Source: an uncultured Chryseolinea sp.
GTDB taxonomy: Bacteria; Bacteroidota; Bacteroidia; Cytophagales; Cyclobacteriaceae
Direction of reading: 5' to 3'
Length of the DNA stretch: 28,143 nt
Assembly: GCA_946478915.1 (NCBI GenBank)
Contig: CAMLER010000002.1
Span: 1 to 28,143 of the forward strand
The position numbers and the translations under genes were made by a program. The notes under the pieces are model-generated. The model saw only the letters and a program-made list of their open reading frames with translations, was not told the origin of the DNA and did no database searches. Below are positions 15,867 to 22,897 of the stretch, piece by piece; within the stretch, counting starts at the first letter, position 1; the number at the start of each line of letters is the position of its first letter.

Positions 15867-17099
15867 ATGGCCTGGAGATGTCTGGTATTCACTTTCTTTT
15901 TCTTACTCGTGATCGAAGCTCCATGCCAACATCTGGGATTCGCATTAACGAACGGCAAGAAGAAAGTCCAGATTCCAATCGAGATTTATAATAACCTGGT
16001 GGTTGTTCCAGTGGTGCTTAATGACGCGCTGCCGCTGAAATTCATTCTTGATACCGGTGTTCGCACTACGATTCTTACCCAAAAAACATTTTCCGATATT
16101 CTTAATCTGCCATATGCTCGCAAGTATACCATCTCCGGTCCAGGGGGAGATAAATTGGTGGATGCGTACGTTACAAACAACGTAACCTTAGATTTGCCCG
16201 GCGTGAGCGGTCGTGGCCACGCCATGCTTGTCTTAGCCGAAGATTATCTTGAGCTGCGAAATTATCTGGGAACCGATGTCCATGGCATATTAGGGTATGA
16301 GTTATTTAGCAGGTTTATTGTTGAGATTGATTATCAAAAAAAGCTTCTGACGTTGATGACTCCGGATCGCTTCCGGAAACGCGCTAAATTTGAAGCGTTA
16401 CCAATTGTCGTTGAAGACACCAAACCTTACATAGTCGTCCCGTTGGTTTTAAAGGATGGGACGTCGATGGATGCCAAGCTCATGATGGATTCTGGCGCAA
16501 GCCATGGATTAATGCTTGAGACCACATCGGATCCTCGCATTCAGGTACCGGACAAAACGGTTAGCAGTTTGCTGGGCCGCGGCCTCGGTGGAGCTATCTA
16601 TGGGAAGGTCGGAAGAATTAACTCATTAACCCTCGGCAGCCACAACCTTGAAGGCGTAATTGCAAATTTTCCTGATCCCAACAGTTATGCGGATAGTATC
16701 AAAGTTGGCAACGTATTTAGAAATGGCGCTATCGGTGGTGAGGTGATGAGCCGGTTTACAATCGTTTTTAATTTCCCAAAAGAGCGGGTTTACATTAAGA
16801 AGAATTCAAGCTTCAACAACAGTTTTTACTACAATCTGAGTGGGATAACTGTTAAAGCGATCGGGTCAGCGTTAAACATTTTCGAGGTGACAGAAGTGCG
16901 CGACCAGTCGGCATCTCAACGCGGTGGTATTTTGCCCGGGGACCAAATATTAAGCGTCAATGGGGTTGCTGCATCAAGCCTTGACCTCAATAGCGTTAAT
17001 GGATTTTTCAATAGCAAGCCAGGGCGAAAAATACGGGTAGAAATATCCAGAAAAGGAGAAAAAATTCGAAAGGAATTTCTTCTCCAGGATCAGATCTAG
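15867..17099 (+). CDS. Secreted retropepsin-like aspartyl protease with C-terminal PDZ domain
   Basis: A 410-residue protein with a signal peptide (MAWRCLVFTFFFLLVIEAPC, cut near residue 20; the cysteine is not in a good lipobox). It has two aspartyl-protease half domains in one chain: FILDTGVRTTILT with Asp62 in the first, and LMMDSGASHGLML with Asp208 in the second. Each half is followed by the expected hydrophobic-hydrophobic-Gly turn (DVHGILGYELFSRF and GAIGGEVMSRF). Residues about 330-410 are a PDZ domain (SASQRGGILPGDQILSVNG). Single-chain proteins of this type are found in many Bacteroidota; substrates are unknown. Likely periplasmic. Its stop overlaps the convergent receiver gene by four bases. 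Confidence 0.9.
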   Translation: MAWRCLVFTFFFLLVIEAPCQHLGFALTNGKKKVQIPIEIYNNLVVVPVVLNDALPLKFILDTGVRTTILTQKTFSDILNLPYARKYTISGPGGDKLVDAYVTNNVTLDLPGVSGRGHAMLVLAEDYLELRNYLGTDVHGILGYELFSRFIVEIDYQKKLLTLMTPDRFRKRAKFEALPIVVEDTKPYIVVPLVLKDGTSMDAKLMMDSGASHGLMLETTSDPRIQVPDKTVSSLLGRGLGGAIYGKVGRINSLTLGSHNLEGVIANFPDPNSYADSIKVGNVFRNGAIGGEVMSRFTIVFNFPKERVYIKKNSSFNNSFYYNLSGITVKAIGSALNIFEVTEVRDQSASQRGGILPGDQILSVNGVAASSLDLNSVNGFFNSKPGRKIRVEISRKGEKIRKEFLLQDQI

Positions 17100-17560
17100 T
17101 AGCTGAATTTTAGCAATTCAGTCTTTCTCTTTTGATATATTTTTTGGAGGTACTGTTGTGTCTTTTGAAATTTCAACGAATTCTTAACGGTGTTGTACAG
17201 TGCCTCGGCAGAGAGATTTTGCTTTAACAGGTAGTCTAAAATGCTTCCTGAACCAAGAGCCTCATGGTAGTTCGAGCTCTTTAGCACAGTAATGGGAATA
17301 TGTTTTGTCCTTTTACTACTTGAAAGTCTTTTGATGGTCTCGCGCATTTCAGCGCGCCCAATATTATCGTCGATAAAAATAAAATTTGGATTGAACATCA
17401 CGAGGCGCTCGACGATACCTTTCAGGTCGAATGCAATTTCGATGATGATTTTTTGTGCCCGAACCTGTTTGAGGTGTTCGAGGATCGTACCCAGTTCCAT
17501 CGGATTATTTCCAATGAGAAGAACATTAAGGGGAGTAGAATTTTGTGAATCGGATTTCAT
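17096..17560 (-). CDS. Stand-alone degenerate receiver (CheY-like) protein
   Basis: A 154-residue single-domain protein with the receiver fold pattern: strand LNVLLIGNNP, strand FIFIDDNIG carrying an aspartate at the phosphoacceptor place (Asp64), IPITVLKSSN, and DYLLKQN with the conserved lysine (Lys113). The acidic pair that binds magnesium is replaced by Asn18-Asn19, and the usual Thr/Ser at the end of strand 4 is lysine (Lys94). That makes normal metal-dependent phosphorylation unlikely, so it may be a pseudo-receiver acting by protein contact. The last 30 residues are a lysine- and glutamine-rich helix. No histidine kinase is nearby. The gene is divergent from the FAD oxidoreductase. Confidence 0.75.
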   Translation of the reverse strand: MKSDSQNSTPLNVLLIGNNPMELGTILEHLKQVRAQKIIIEIAFDLKGIVERLVMFNPNFIFIDDNIGRAEMRETIKRLSSSKRTKHIPITVLKSSNYHEALGSGSILDYLLKQNLSAEALYNTVKNSLKFQKTQQYLQKIYQKRKTELLKFSY

Positions 17561-17692
17561 AAGCCAACTGAGATTTAAACAGTATATTAACGTAAAAGGT
17601 TACTAAACAAGATCTGTTCCTATGCAAATTTTGTTGGGCCAAAGCCTTTTGTTCAATTTAATTTCTCATTTAAAGAAAAGGTTAATCAATTT

Positions 17693-18805
17693 TTGAAGAA
17701 CGTAGTTGTTATAGGAGGAGGAATTTCCGGGCTGCTTACTGCTATCCAGATCGTTAATGCTGGAATTCCGTGTTCGGTAATCGAAAAAAAGAGATTTCCG
17801 TTCCATCGCGTTTGCGGTGAATATATTTCGAATGAGGCTGTGCCATTTCTCAAGACTCTTGGGCTGTTTCCTTCGGAATATGCGCCAGCAGACATTAAGC
17901 GATTCCAACTGTCTTCTATTTCCGGGAAAAACGAAATTCTCAATTTGGATCTTGGTGGATTTGGGATCAGCCGTTATCTATTCGACAAATTTTTGTATGA
18001 AAAAGCACAATCGGCAGGAGTAGAATTCTTTCTCGACACAGAAGCACACGAAATTCAATTCGCAGATGATGCATTTCTTGTAAGGACGTCTCGTCAGAGT
18101 CTTGAAGCCCACTTAGTGGTTGGCTCATTTGGAAAGAGATCCAAAATCGATGTTTATCTCAAAAGAAAATTTATTCAGAAACGTTCTCCATATGTTGGAG
18201 TGAAGTATCACATCCGCGCAGATCATCCGCACGACTTGATCGCTTTGCACAACTTCGATGGCGGATATTGTGGTATTAGCAACGTTGAAGATGGAAGAAC
18301 AAATTTGTGCTATCTCACTCATCGCGACAATATCAAAAAATTTAAAAGCATCAGGGAAATGGAGATGGCTGTACTACACCAGAATCCTTTTTTAAAAAAA
18401 ATATTTCTGAATTCCGAATTCTTATTCGATAAACCCGAAACCATCAACGAGATATCTTTTGAAACGAAATCGCCAGTGGAGGATCATGTGTTAATGACAG
18501 GAGATGCAGCCGGGATGATCACGCCGCTTTGCGGAAACGGGATGGCAATGGCGATTCGGTCTTCGAAGTTATTAAGTGATCTCTTAATAAAAAATATCAG
18601 GCAAAATGAGACACGCGATGTTCTTGAAAGGAATTATACACACGCCTGGAATGCGCAATTCAGAAACAGATTATGGTACGGAAGACAAGTCCAGAATCTT
18701 TTTGGAAATCGTACGGCTTCTAACATCGCCGTTAACCTTGCAGTTCACTTGCCATTCGTCGCGAATGCAATGATCAAAGGAACACACGGCGAACCTTTCG
18801 TCTGA
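17693..18805 (+). CDS. FAD-dependent oxidoreductase, geranylgeranyl-reductase type
   Basis: A 370-residue flavoprotein. Residues 4-13 form the dinucleotide motif VVIGGGISG; EKKRFPFHRVCGEYIS (31-46) with Cys41 is the substrate-side signature of the geranylgeranyl reductase/FixC group; VLMTGDAAGMITPLCGNGMAMA (about 267-286) is the second FAD contact. No ATG precedes the GxGxxG motif, so the TTG at 17693 is the likely start. Members reduce isoprenoid double bonds or hydroxylate aromatic rings. With a type III polyketide synthase, methyltransferase and UbiA protein within 4 kb, it is a good candidate for ring oxidation or tailoring in the same pathway; which reaction it performs cannot be told. 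A hairpin (ATCCC/GGGAT, 18805-18820) starts at its stop codon but lacks a T tract. Confidence 0.88.
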   Translation: MKNVVVIGGGISGLLTAIQIVNAGIPCSVIEKKRFPFHRVCGEYISNEAVPFLKTLGLFPSEYAPADIKRFQLSSISGKNEILNLDLGGFGISRYLFDKFLYEKAQSAGVEFFLDTEAHEIQFADDAFLVRTSRQSLEAHLVVGSFGKRSKIDVYLKRKFIQKRSPYVGVKYHIRADHPHDLIALHNFDGGYCGISNVEDGRTNLCYLTHRDNIKKFKSIREMEMAVLHQNPFLKKIFLNSEFLFDKPETINEISFETKSPVEDHVLMTGDAAGMITPLCGNGMAMAIRSSKLLSDLLIKNIRQNETRDVLERNYTHAWNAQFRNRLWYGRQVQNLFGNRTASNIAVNLAVHLPFVANAMIKGTHGEPFV

Positions 18806-19106
18806 TCCCTGTTTTGGGATAGCCTTACCGTTATCAGTCCATCGTATGCGCGAGAACCGCAAGATGACTCAACAAGCGATATGATTCTATATTCAAGTTT
18901 GCGCAGAAAACTCACGTGTACCGATCAGTGAAACTTCGATCACCATTATTTATCCTGATTACGATCGATGATCAATGTTGATTATACTCTACAAGGATGA
19001 TGAATCACTGACTTCTTAATTTTATTAAAAGTGTCTTTCTATCCTACTTACGACTGATTCCTGAATGGGTACATATTTTGTGAGGTAGTATAAAAACTTA
19101 AACACT
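18806..19106. other. 301-base gap with no recognised gene
   Basis: Between the oxidoreductase and the H1-like gene. It begins with the hairpin ATCCC-loop-GGGAT (18805-18820) and contains several short GATCA repeats around 18920-18975, including ATCAA-TG-TTGAT. No open frame longer than about a dozen codons with a plausible start was found, and there is no tRNA-like TTC-loop. A near-match -7 (TATTTTG, 19074-19080) lies 27 bases before the H1-like gene. It may be a long leader or an eroded gene. Confidence 0.5.
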
Positions 19107-19376
19107 ATGGCAAAATATTCAAAAGGAGCTCAAAAAAAAGTAAGAGATGTGATGCGCGAAAAAAAACGCGGTACTTTGAAGAGCGGAAGAAGCGGTAAGA
19201 AAGTTACAAGCCGTAAACAGGCGATCGCTATCGGGCTCTCCGAAGCGCGAAAAAAAGGCGCAAAGGTCCCAAAGAAGGCAGCGAAAAAGACGGGTAGAAA
19301 AACTGCAAAAAAGACAGCCAGGAAAACTGCAAAGAAGACGGCAAGAAAGAGAACTGCAAGTAAAGGCAGAAGATAA
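19107..19376 (+). CDS. DUF6496 protein with histone-H1-like lysine-rich tail
   Basis: An 89-residue very basic protein. Residues 1-55 match DUF6496 (MAKYSKGAQKKVRDVMREKK, LKSGRSGKKVTSRKQAIAIGLSEARKKGAKVPKK). Residues about 56-89 are an H1-like low-complexity tail of KKTARKTAKK-type units repeated about three times. It most likely binds DNA or RNA without sequence preference; other DUF6496 proteins are small nucleoid- or stress-related candidates with no proven role. It sits between the FAD oxidoreductase and UbiA genes of the putative polyketide cluster but is unlikely to be an enzyme of it. The convergent UbiA stop is nine bases away. The repeats are prone to copy-number change. Confidence 0.85.
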   Translation: MAKYSKGAQKKVRDVMREKKRGTLKSGRSGKKVTSRKQAIAIGLSEARKKGAKVPKKAAKKTGRKTAKKTARKTAKKTARKRTASKGRR

Positions 19377-19385
19377 ACTTCAAAG

Positions 19386-20267
19386 TCAATGTAGAAATCT
19401 GGTTCTGTCTATAAACAAGTAGAGGAAGAACAGATTCAAACAAGTAGATGAAACGAAGTTGAGCCACATTGTATGTCTATAGTCGGCTTTGCTTTCATTC
19501 TGATACGTTTGAAAAAACCAGGCTAAGAAGTAGGCGACGACGGGAAAAAGTGTGGCCAAAAAGATCAGGGAGTACTTAAGGGCAAAAGTTTGCAGGTAAA
19601 ATATAAAACCGACCGTTACCACGGTAAACGTCGCCCCGACAAAGTAAAACGTACCTCTTATTCCTAGCATTCTGCTTAGGGTCAGGTCGCCGCGCTTTGC
19701 ATCTTCATCGTGTTGATAAATTTGCGTCATGGGATAGTTTGCCCAAAGCATTATGGTAGATAAGGTTCCAGGTACCAGGACTGTCCAGTTGAATATGGTT
19801 TCAATCCCGAAACCATTTATTCCAACGTAACACATCGCAAAGGTGAACAGCCCCTGAAAAAGGCCAGCAATCAGCCATCCGAGAACAGGAAATTTTTTCA
19901 AACGTATGGAAGGATGGCTGTAAGCCTTTGAGACAAGCCCATAGACAAAAAGCATAATTGCGAATGTTGCATTAAGGAAAATCAGTCCGAATAGAATTGC
20001 AACCAGATCAAACGCGAGGGATAAAAAGTACAGCCCTTTCTTTACGGGTGGCGGATTTTGTAACCCGCCAATACTTTTTTCATCTTTATCAAAATAGCTA
20101 TTATAGCCATTACTTGCCGGATAGAGAAAGAGGTGAATAATTAGAAAGGTCCATAGGATATGAGATCCATTAATATTGGGCGAAATGGCCAAACTGAATA
20201 GAAAAACAGGTAAGAGAAAATATGAAAACGGGATGCGCAGGTGAAGCCAGGACGAGGAAGAGAACAT
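19386..20267 (-). CDS. UbiA-family prenyltransferase
   Basis: An integral membrane protein of 293 residues with eight or nine hydrophobic helices. The two aspartate motifs that bind the prenyl diphosphate through magnesium are present: NSYFDKDEKS (56-65; usually NDxxDxxxD) with Asp60 and Asp62, and QHDEDAKRGD (184-193) with Asp186 and Asp188. The YSHPSIRLKKFPVLGW loop (115-130) is also typical. The usual NDxxD has NS, seen in other diverged UbiA members. These enzymes attach an isoprenoid chain to an aromatic ring or a small lipid acceptor. It is divergent from the type III polyketide synthase with only 70 bases between, so a shared control region is likely, and its acceptor may be the synthase product. 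Confidence 0.88.
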   Translation of the reverse strand: MFSSSSWLHLRIPFSYFLLPVFLFSLAISPNINGSHILWTFLIIHLFLYPASNGYNSYFDKDEKSIGGLQNPPPVKKGLYFLSLAFDLVAILFGLIFLNATFAIMLFVYGLVSKAYSHPSIRLKKFPVLGWLIAGLFQGLFTFAMCYVGINGFGIETIFNWTVLVPGTLSTIMLWANYPMTQIYQHDEDAKRGDLTLSRMLGIRGTFYFVGATFTVVTVGFIFYLQTFALKYSLIFLATLFPVVAYFLAWFFQTYQNESKADYRHTMWLNFVSSTCLNLFFLYLFIDRTRFLH

Positions 20268-20337
20268 TGGAAAATTTTTGAGACGTCGGTTTGAACAGCT
20301 TTCCCTAAATTATAGTTTTTTGAAATATATCGTATAA

Positions 20338-21441
20338 ATGAGTTACATCACGGCGATTGGGACTGCTAACCCCCAATACAGAATTAGTCAGTCTACAATT
20401 GCTGATTTTATGGTTAAGGCGATGCAACTGGGCCAAAATGAAACCCGGTTGCTGCAAACCATCTTCCGATCCAGCGGGATCGATTTCCGACATTCGGTTT
20501 TGGCTGACTATGGTTTGAAGGAGGATTTCACATTCTATTCGAACGCTTCGGATTTTGAACCATTTCCAACGACAGTAAAAAGGTTATCCTCCTTTAGACA
20601 AAATGTTGTTGGGCTTAGTTCGCAAGCCGTGGATAACATGCTGTTGACAGTTCCTGCCTTCGATATCCAATCCATTACACACCTCATCGTTGTTTGTTGC
20701 ACAGGAATGTATGCACCGGGTCTTGATATTGATTTGGTTAAGAAATATGGTTTGTCATTGTCAGTTCACCGGACGGGAATCAATTTCATGGGATGTTATG
20801 CTGCATTCAATGCGTTAAAAGTGGCGGATGCCTTTTGTCATCGCGATGCAGACGCCAAAGTTTTAATTGTCTGTACAGAGTTGTGCAGTTTGCACTTTCA
20901 GAAAAAAGCAACGGAAGATAACTTGCTGGCAAATGCACTATTTGCAGACGGATCAGCGGCCATATTGGTAGAGGCTCAAACACGCCAAAACCGAAGACTC
21001 AGGCCGATCGGCTTCCACAGTGAGTTGGTGCCTAAAAGCGATCAAGACATGGCCTGGACCATCGGTGACCTTGGATTCGAGATGAAACTGTCCACCTATG
21101 TACCATCCATCATTAAGGATGGCATTGGAGAGCTTACACAAACGTTGCTCAAAAAAACCTCTAAAGATCTTTCTGACATTCGTTATTTTGCCATTCATCC
21201 GGGTGGTAAACGCATCTTAGAAAACATAGAAAAGGAACTTCGGATTCCCAGGGAAAAAAATCAGGCTGCACACTTTGTTCTTCGTAACTATGGCAATATG
21301 TCGTCGCCAACAATTTTGTTTGTGTTGAATGAAATTTTTAAGGCACTGGTGCATGGCGACAACGACGAATACATTTTGAGCTTTGCATTCGGTCCAGGAT
21401 TAACGTTGGAAAGTATGGTCTTGCAAATTGAAATTGATTGA
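20338..21441 (+). CDS. Type III polyketide synthase (chalcone/stilbene synthase-like)
   Basis: A 367-residue homodimeric condensing enzyme that extends an acyl-CoA starter with malonyl-CoA and cyclises the chain, usually to a resorcinol, pyrone or phloroglucinol. The catalytic triad is visible: Cys153 in INFMGCYAAFNAL, His287 in YFAIHPGGKRIL, and Asn320 in NYGNMSSPTI. ADGSAAILVE (203-212) and the closing FAFGPGLTLESMVL also fit. Length is normal for the family (350-400). The gene is followed two bases later by a methyltransferase and diverges from UbiA, so these form a cluster. The starter cannot be read from sequence; a fatty acyl starter making an alkylresorcinol or pyrone would be the default guess for bacteria. 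A near-consensus -33 TTTG (20290-20293) is present, but the -7 is imperfect. Confidence 0.95.
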   Translation: MSYITAIGTANPQYRISQSTIADFMVKAMQLGQNETRLLQTIFRSSGIDFRHSVLADYGLKEDFTFYSNASDFEPFPTTVKRLSSFRQNVVGLSSQAVDNMLLTVPAFDIQSITHLIVVCCTGMYAPGLDIDLVKKYGLSLSVHRTGINFMGCYAAFNALKVADAFCHRDADAKVLIVCTELCSLHFQKKATEDNLLANALFADGSAAILVEAQTRQNRRLRPIGFHSELVPKSDQDMAWTIGDLGFEMKLSTYVPSIIKDGIGELTQTLLKKTSKDLSDIRYFAIHPGGKRILENIEKELRIPREKNQAAHFVLRNYGNMSSPTILFVLNEIFKALVHGDNDEYILSFAFGPGLTLESMVLQIEID

Positions 21442-21443
21442 AT

Positions 21444-22151
21444 ATGCCGGACTTTTCCACCAGGTCAACTAGCCCTGAAATAATGGATGATCTGGAATGT
21501 TCGGGGGAGGTACTTAACCAAACTCTGCGCGAACTGGAGTTTATCAACAAGTGGCTTGGCGGAAACCGAATCACAATAAGCGCAATTGAGCAGTTATGCA
21601 GGAAGGCTCCAGGCAGGGAAATTACTATTGTAGATCTCGGATGCGGAGGTGGTGAAATGCTCCGATTGATCGATGCATGGGGCAAAAAGAATAATCTTCA
21701 GTTAAAACTCATTGGCTTTGATGCCAATCCCAACGTTGTTGCATTTGCAAAGAAAAATATTGCTGACTGTCCCCATATTTATTTTAAAGCTGTCAATGTT
21801 TTAAGTAGCGAATTCTTTCAAGAAGAATATGACATCGTAATTGGTACACTTTTTTTTCATCATTTTAGTGATGATAAGCTAAAGAATTTTTTTAGCAAGC
21901 TAGGTAGAAGCGTGAGACTGGGCTATATAATTAATGATATCCACAGGCATTGGCTGGCGTTTTATTCGATTAAACTTTTAACGATTCTTTTTTCCCGATC
22001 GGCTATGGTCAAATATGATGCACCTTTGTCTGTTCTTCGTGCTTTTAAAAGAAAAGAACTAGCGTCCATATTGGGGCAGGCCGGTGCGGCTCACGTTTCG
22101 ATTCGCTGGTGTTGGGCATTTCGGTGGCGAGCGATAGTCCACGCTTTTTAG
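21444..22151 (+). CDS. Class I SAM-dependent methyltransferase
   Basis: A 235-residue Rossmann-fold methyltransferase. Motif I is IVDLGCGGGEMLRLI, motif II acidic loop is IGFDANPNVVAFAKKN, and the post-II strand is YDIVIGTLFFHHFSDD. ATG 21444 is preferred over the TTG at 21438 because it is the only ATG and lies two bases after the polyketide synthase stop, so the two are co-translated. The next helical part (YIINDIHRHWLAFYSIKLLTILFSRSAMVKYD) resembles small-molecule C- or O-methyltransferases. By analogy with bacterial type III synthase clusters, it probably methylates the polyketide ring or a hydroxyl; the exact position is not known. Confidence 0.9.
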   Translation: MPDFSTRSTSPEIMDDLECSGEVLNQTLRELEFINKWLGGNRITISAIEQLCRKAPGREITIVDLGCGGGEMLRLIDAWGKKNNLQLKLIGFDANPNVVAFAKKNIADCPHIYFKAVNVLSSEFFQEEYDIVIGTLFFHHFSDDKLKNFFSKLGRSVRLGYIINDIHRHWLAFYSIKLLTILFSRSAMVKYDAPLSVLRAFKRKELASILGQAGAAHVSIRWCWAFRWRAIVHAF

Positions 22152-22164
22152 TTTTTTAGCGCTG

Positions 22165-22193
22165 TTTGGTCTGGCATAATTTTTCGTATTTTG
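22165..22193 (+). promoter_or_regulatory. Promoter of the LPP20-like gene
   Basis: TTTG (22165-22168), 18 bases, then TATTTTG (22187-22193), one base short of the TAnnTTTG consensus. The spacing equals that of the metK promoter. The ATG follows 22 bases later. Confidence 0.4.
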
Positions 22194-22215
22194 GCTAAGA
22201 AATGGTTCTTACTTT

Positions 22216-22776
22216 ATGAAAACATTATACACCATTGCGCTTGCTTGTTCGGTTGTGTTGTGGATAGGATGTTCATCGAGTCCCTTGGGACAAAAGGTGA
22301 AAGAGCCATTTAGGGGTAACGCATACGAATCGAACAACCGGTTTTTCCGGGCAACAGGGAAGGGAGTAAGTTCGCAAGACAATATTGCGCGAGGTAAGGC
22401 CGATATTGAAGCGAAGGCCCAACTGGCTGGTCAGGTAAACACTACAATGAAACAAGTTGCCGATCAATACCTTGGTCAAACGGAAAATGAAAGAGGCGCG
22501 GATGTTGCTGATAAATTTCAAAGCCTGGTAAGACAGGTTATGAATACCGACATGGCAGACCTGCGAAAGATTGGCGAACAAAAATATTTTAATGAAAAGA
22601 CCAACGAGTATTCTGTGTTTATAGCCTATGAGATTAAGAAGAATGCTATGTTGCGTTTCATGAAAAAGCAGGCGAAGGTTGATAAGACGATAGATGAGCG
22701 GCAACGCGAGGTGATTGAAAAGATTATTGATGAGGAGCTTAAGAAAGCAGATGAGGCGGACGAATCAGAAACATAG
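22216..22776 (+). CDS. LPP20-family lipoprotein
   Basis: A 186-residue predicted lipoprotein. The signal peptide MKTLYTIALACSVVLWIGC ends in a lipobox (WIGC, cysteine 19). The mature part has the LPP20-type pattern: FFRATGKGVSSQDNIARGKADIEAKAQLAGQV, a helix-rich middle, and YSVFIAYEIKKNAMLRFM. The C-terminal 35 residues are a highly charged helix (TIDERQREVIEKIIDEELKKADEADE). LPP20 proteins are surface or outer-membrane lipoproteins of unknown function. The gene has its own promoter match and ends before a strong terminator, so it is probably a single-gene transcript. Confidence 0.85.
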   Translation: MKTLYTIALACSVVLWIGCSSSPLGQKVKEPFRGNAYESNNRFFRATGKGVSSQDNIARGKADIEAKAQLAGQVNTTMKQVADQYLGQTENERGADVADKFQSLVRQVMNTDMADLRKIGEQKYFNEKTNEYSVFIAYEIKKNAMLRFMKKQAKVDKTIDERQREVIEKIIDEELKKADEADESET

Positions 22777-22804
22777 TTAAAGATTCTTTTACAGGTTGAA
22801 TTGG

Positions 22805-22835
22805 ACCTGTTGGGTTTTACCCGGCAGGTCTTTTT
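22805..22835 (+). terminator. Intrinsic terminator after the LPP20-like gene
   Basis: An 11-pair stem: ACCTGTTGGGT (22805-22815) with ACCCGGCAGGT (22819-22829), including two G-T wobbles, a TTT loop, then CTTTTT. It begins 28 bases after the stop codon. Its 5' arm can alternatively pair with ACAGGT at 22791-22796. Confidence 0.78.
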
Positions 22836-22897
22836 CTTTCCGTTGTCATCGCATGTCATTTAAAATATTGGTCATACCTTGCGCCTACAAAAGAATT

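Noticed and set aside
18806..19106. A tRNA or short coding gene in the 301-base gap
   Set aside because: No T-loop or acceptor-stem pattern and no frame above about a dozen codons with a plausible start.
22796..22897. N-terminal extension of CorA
   Set aside because: Would be translated through the terminator hairpin, and the internal ATG at 22898 gives the standard 316-residue CorA.
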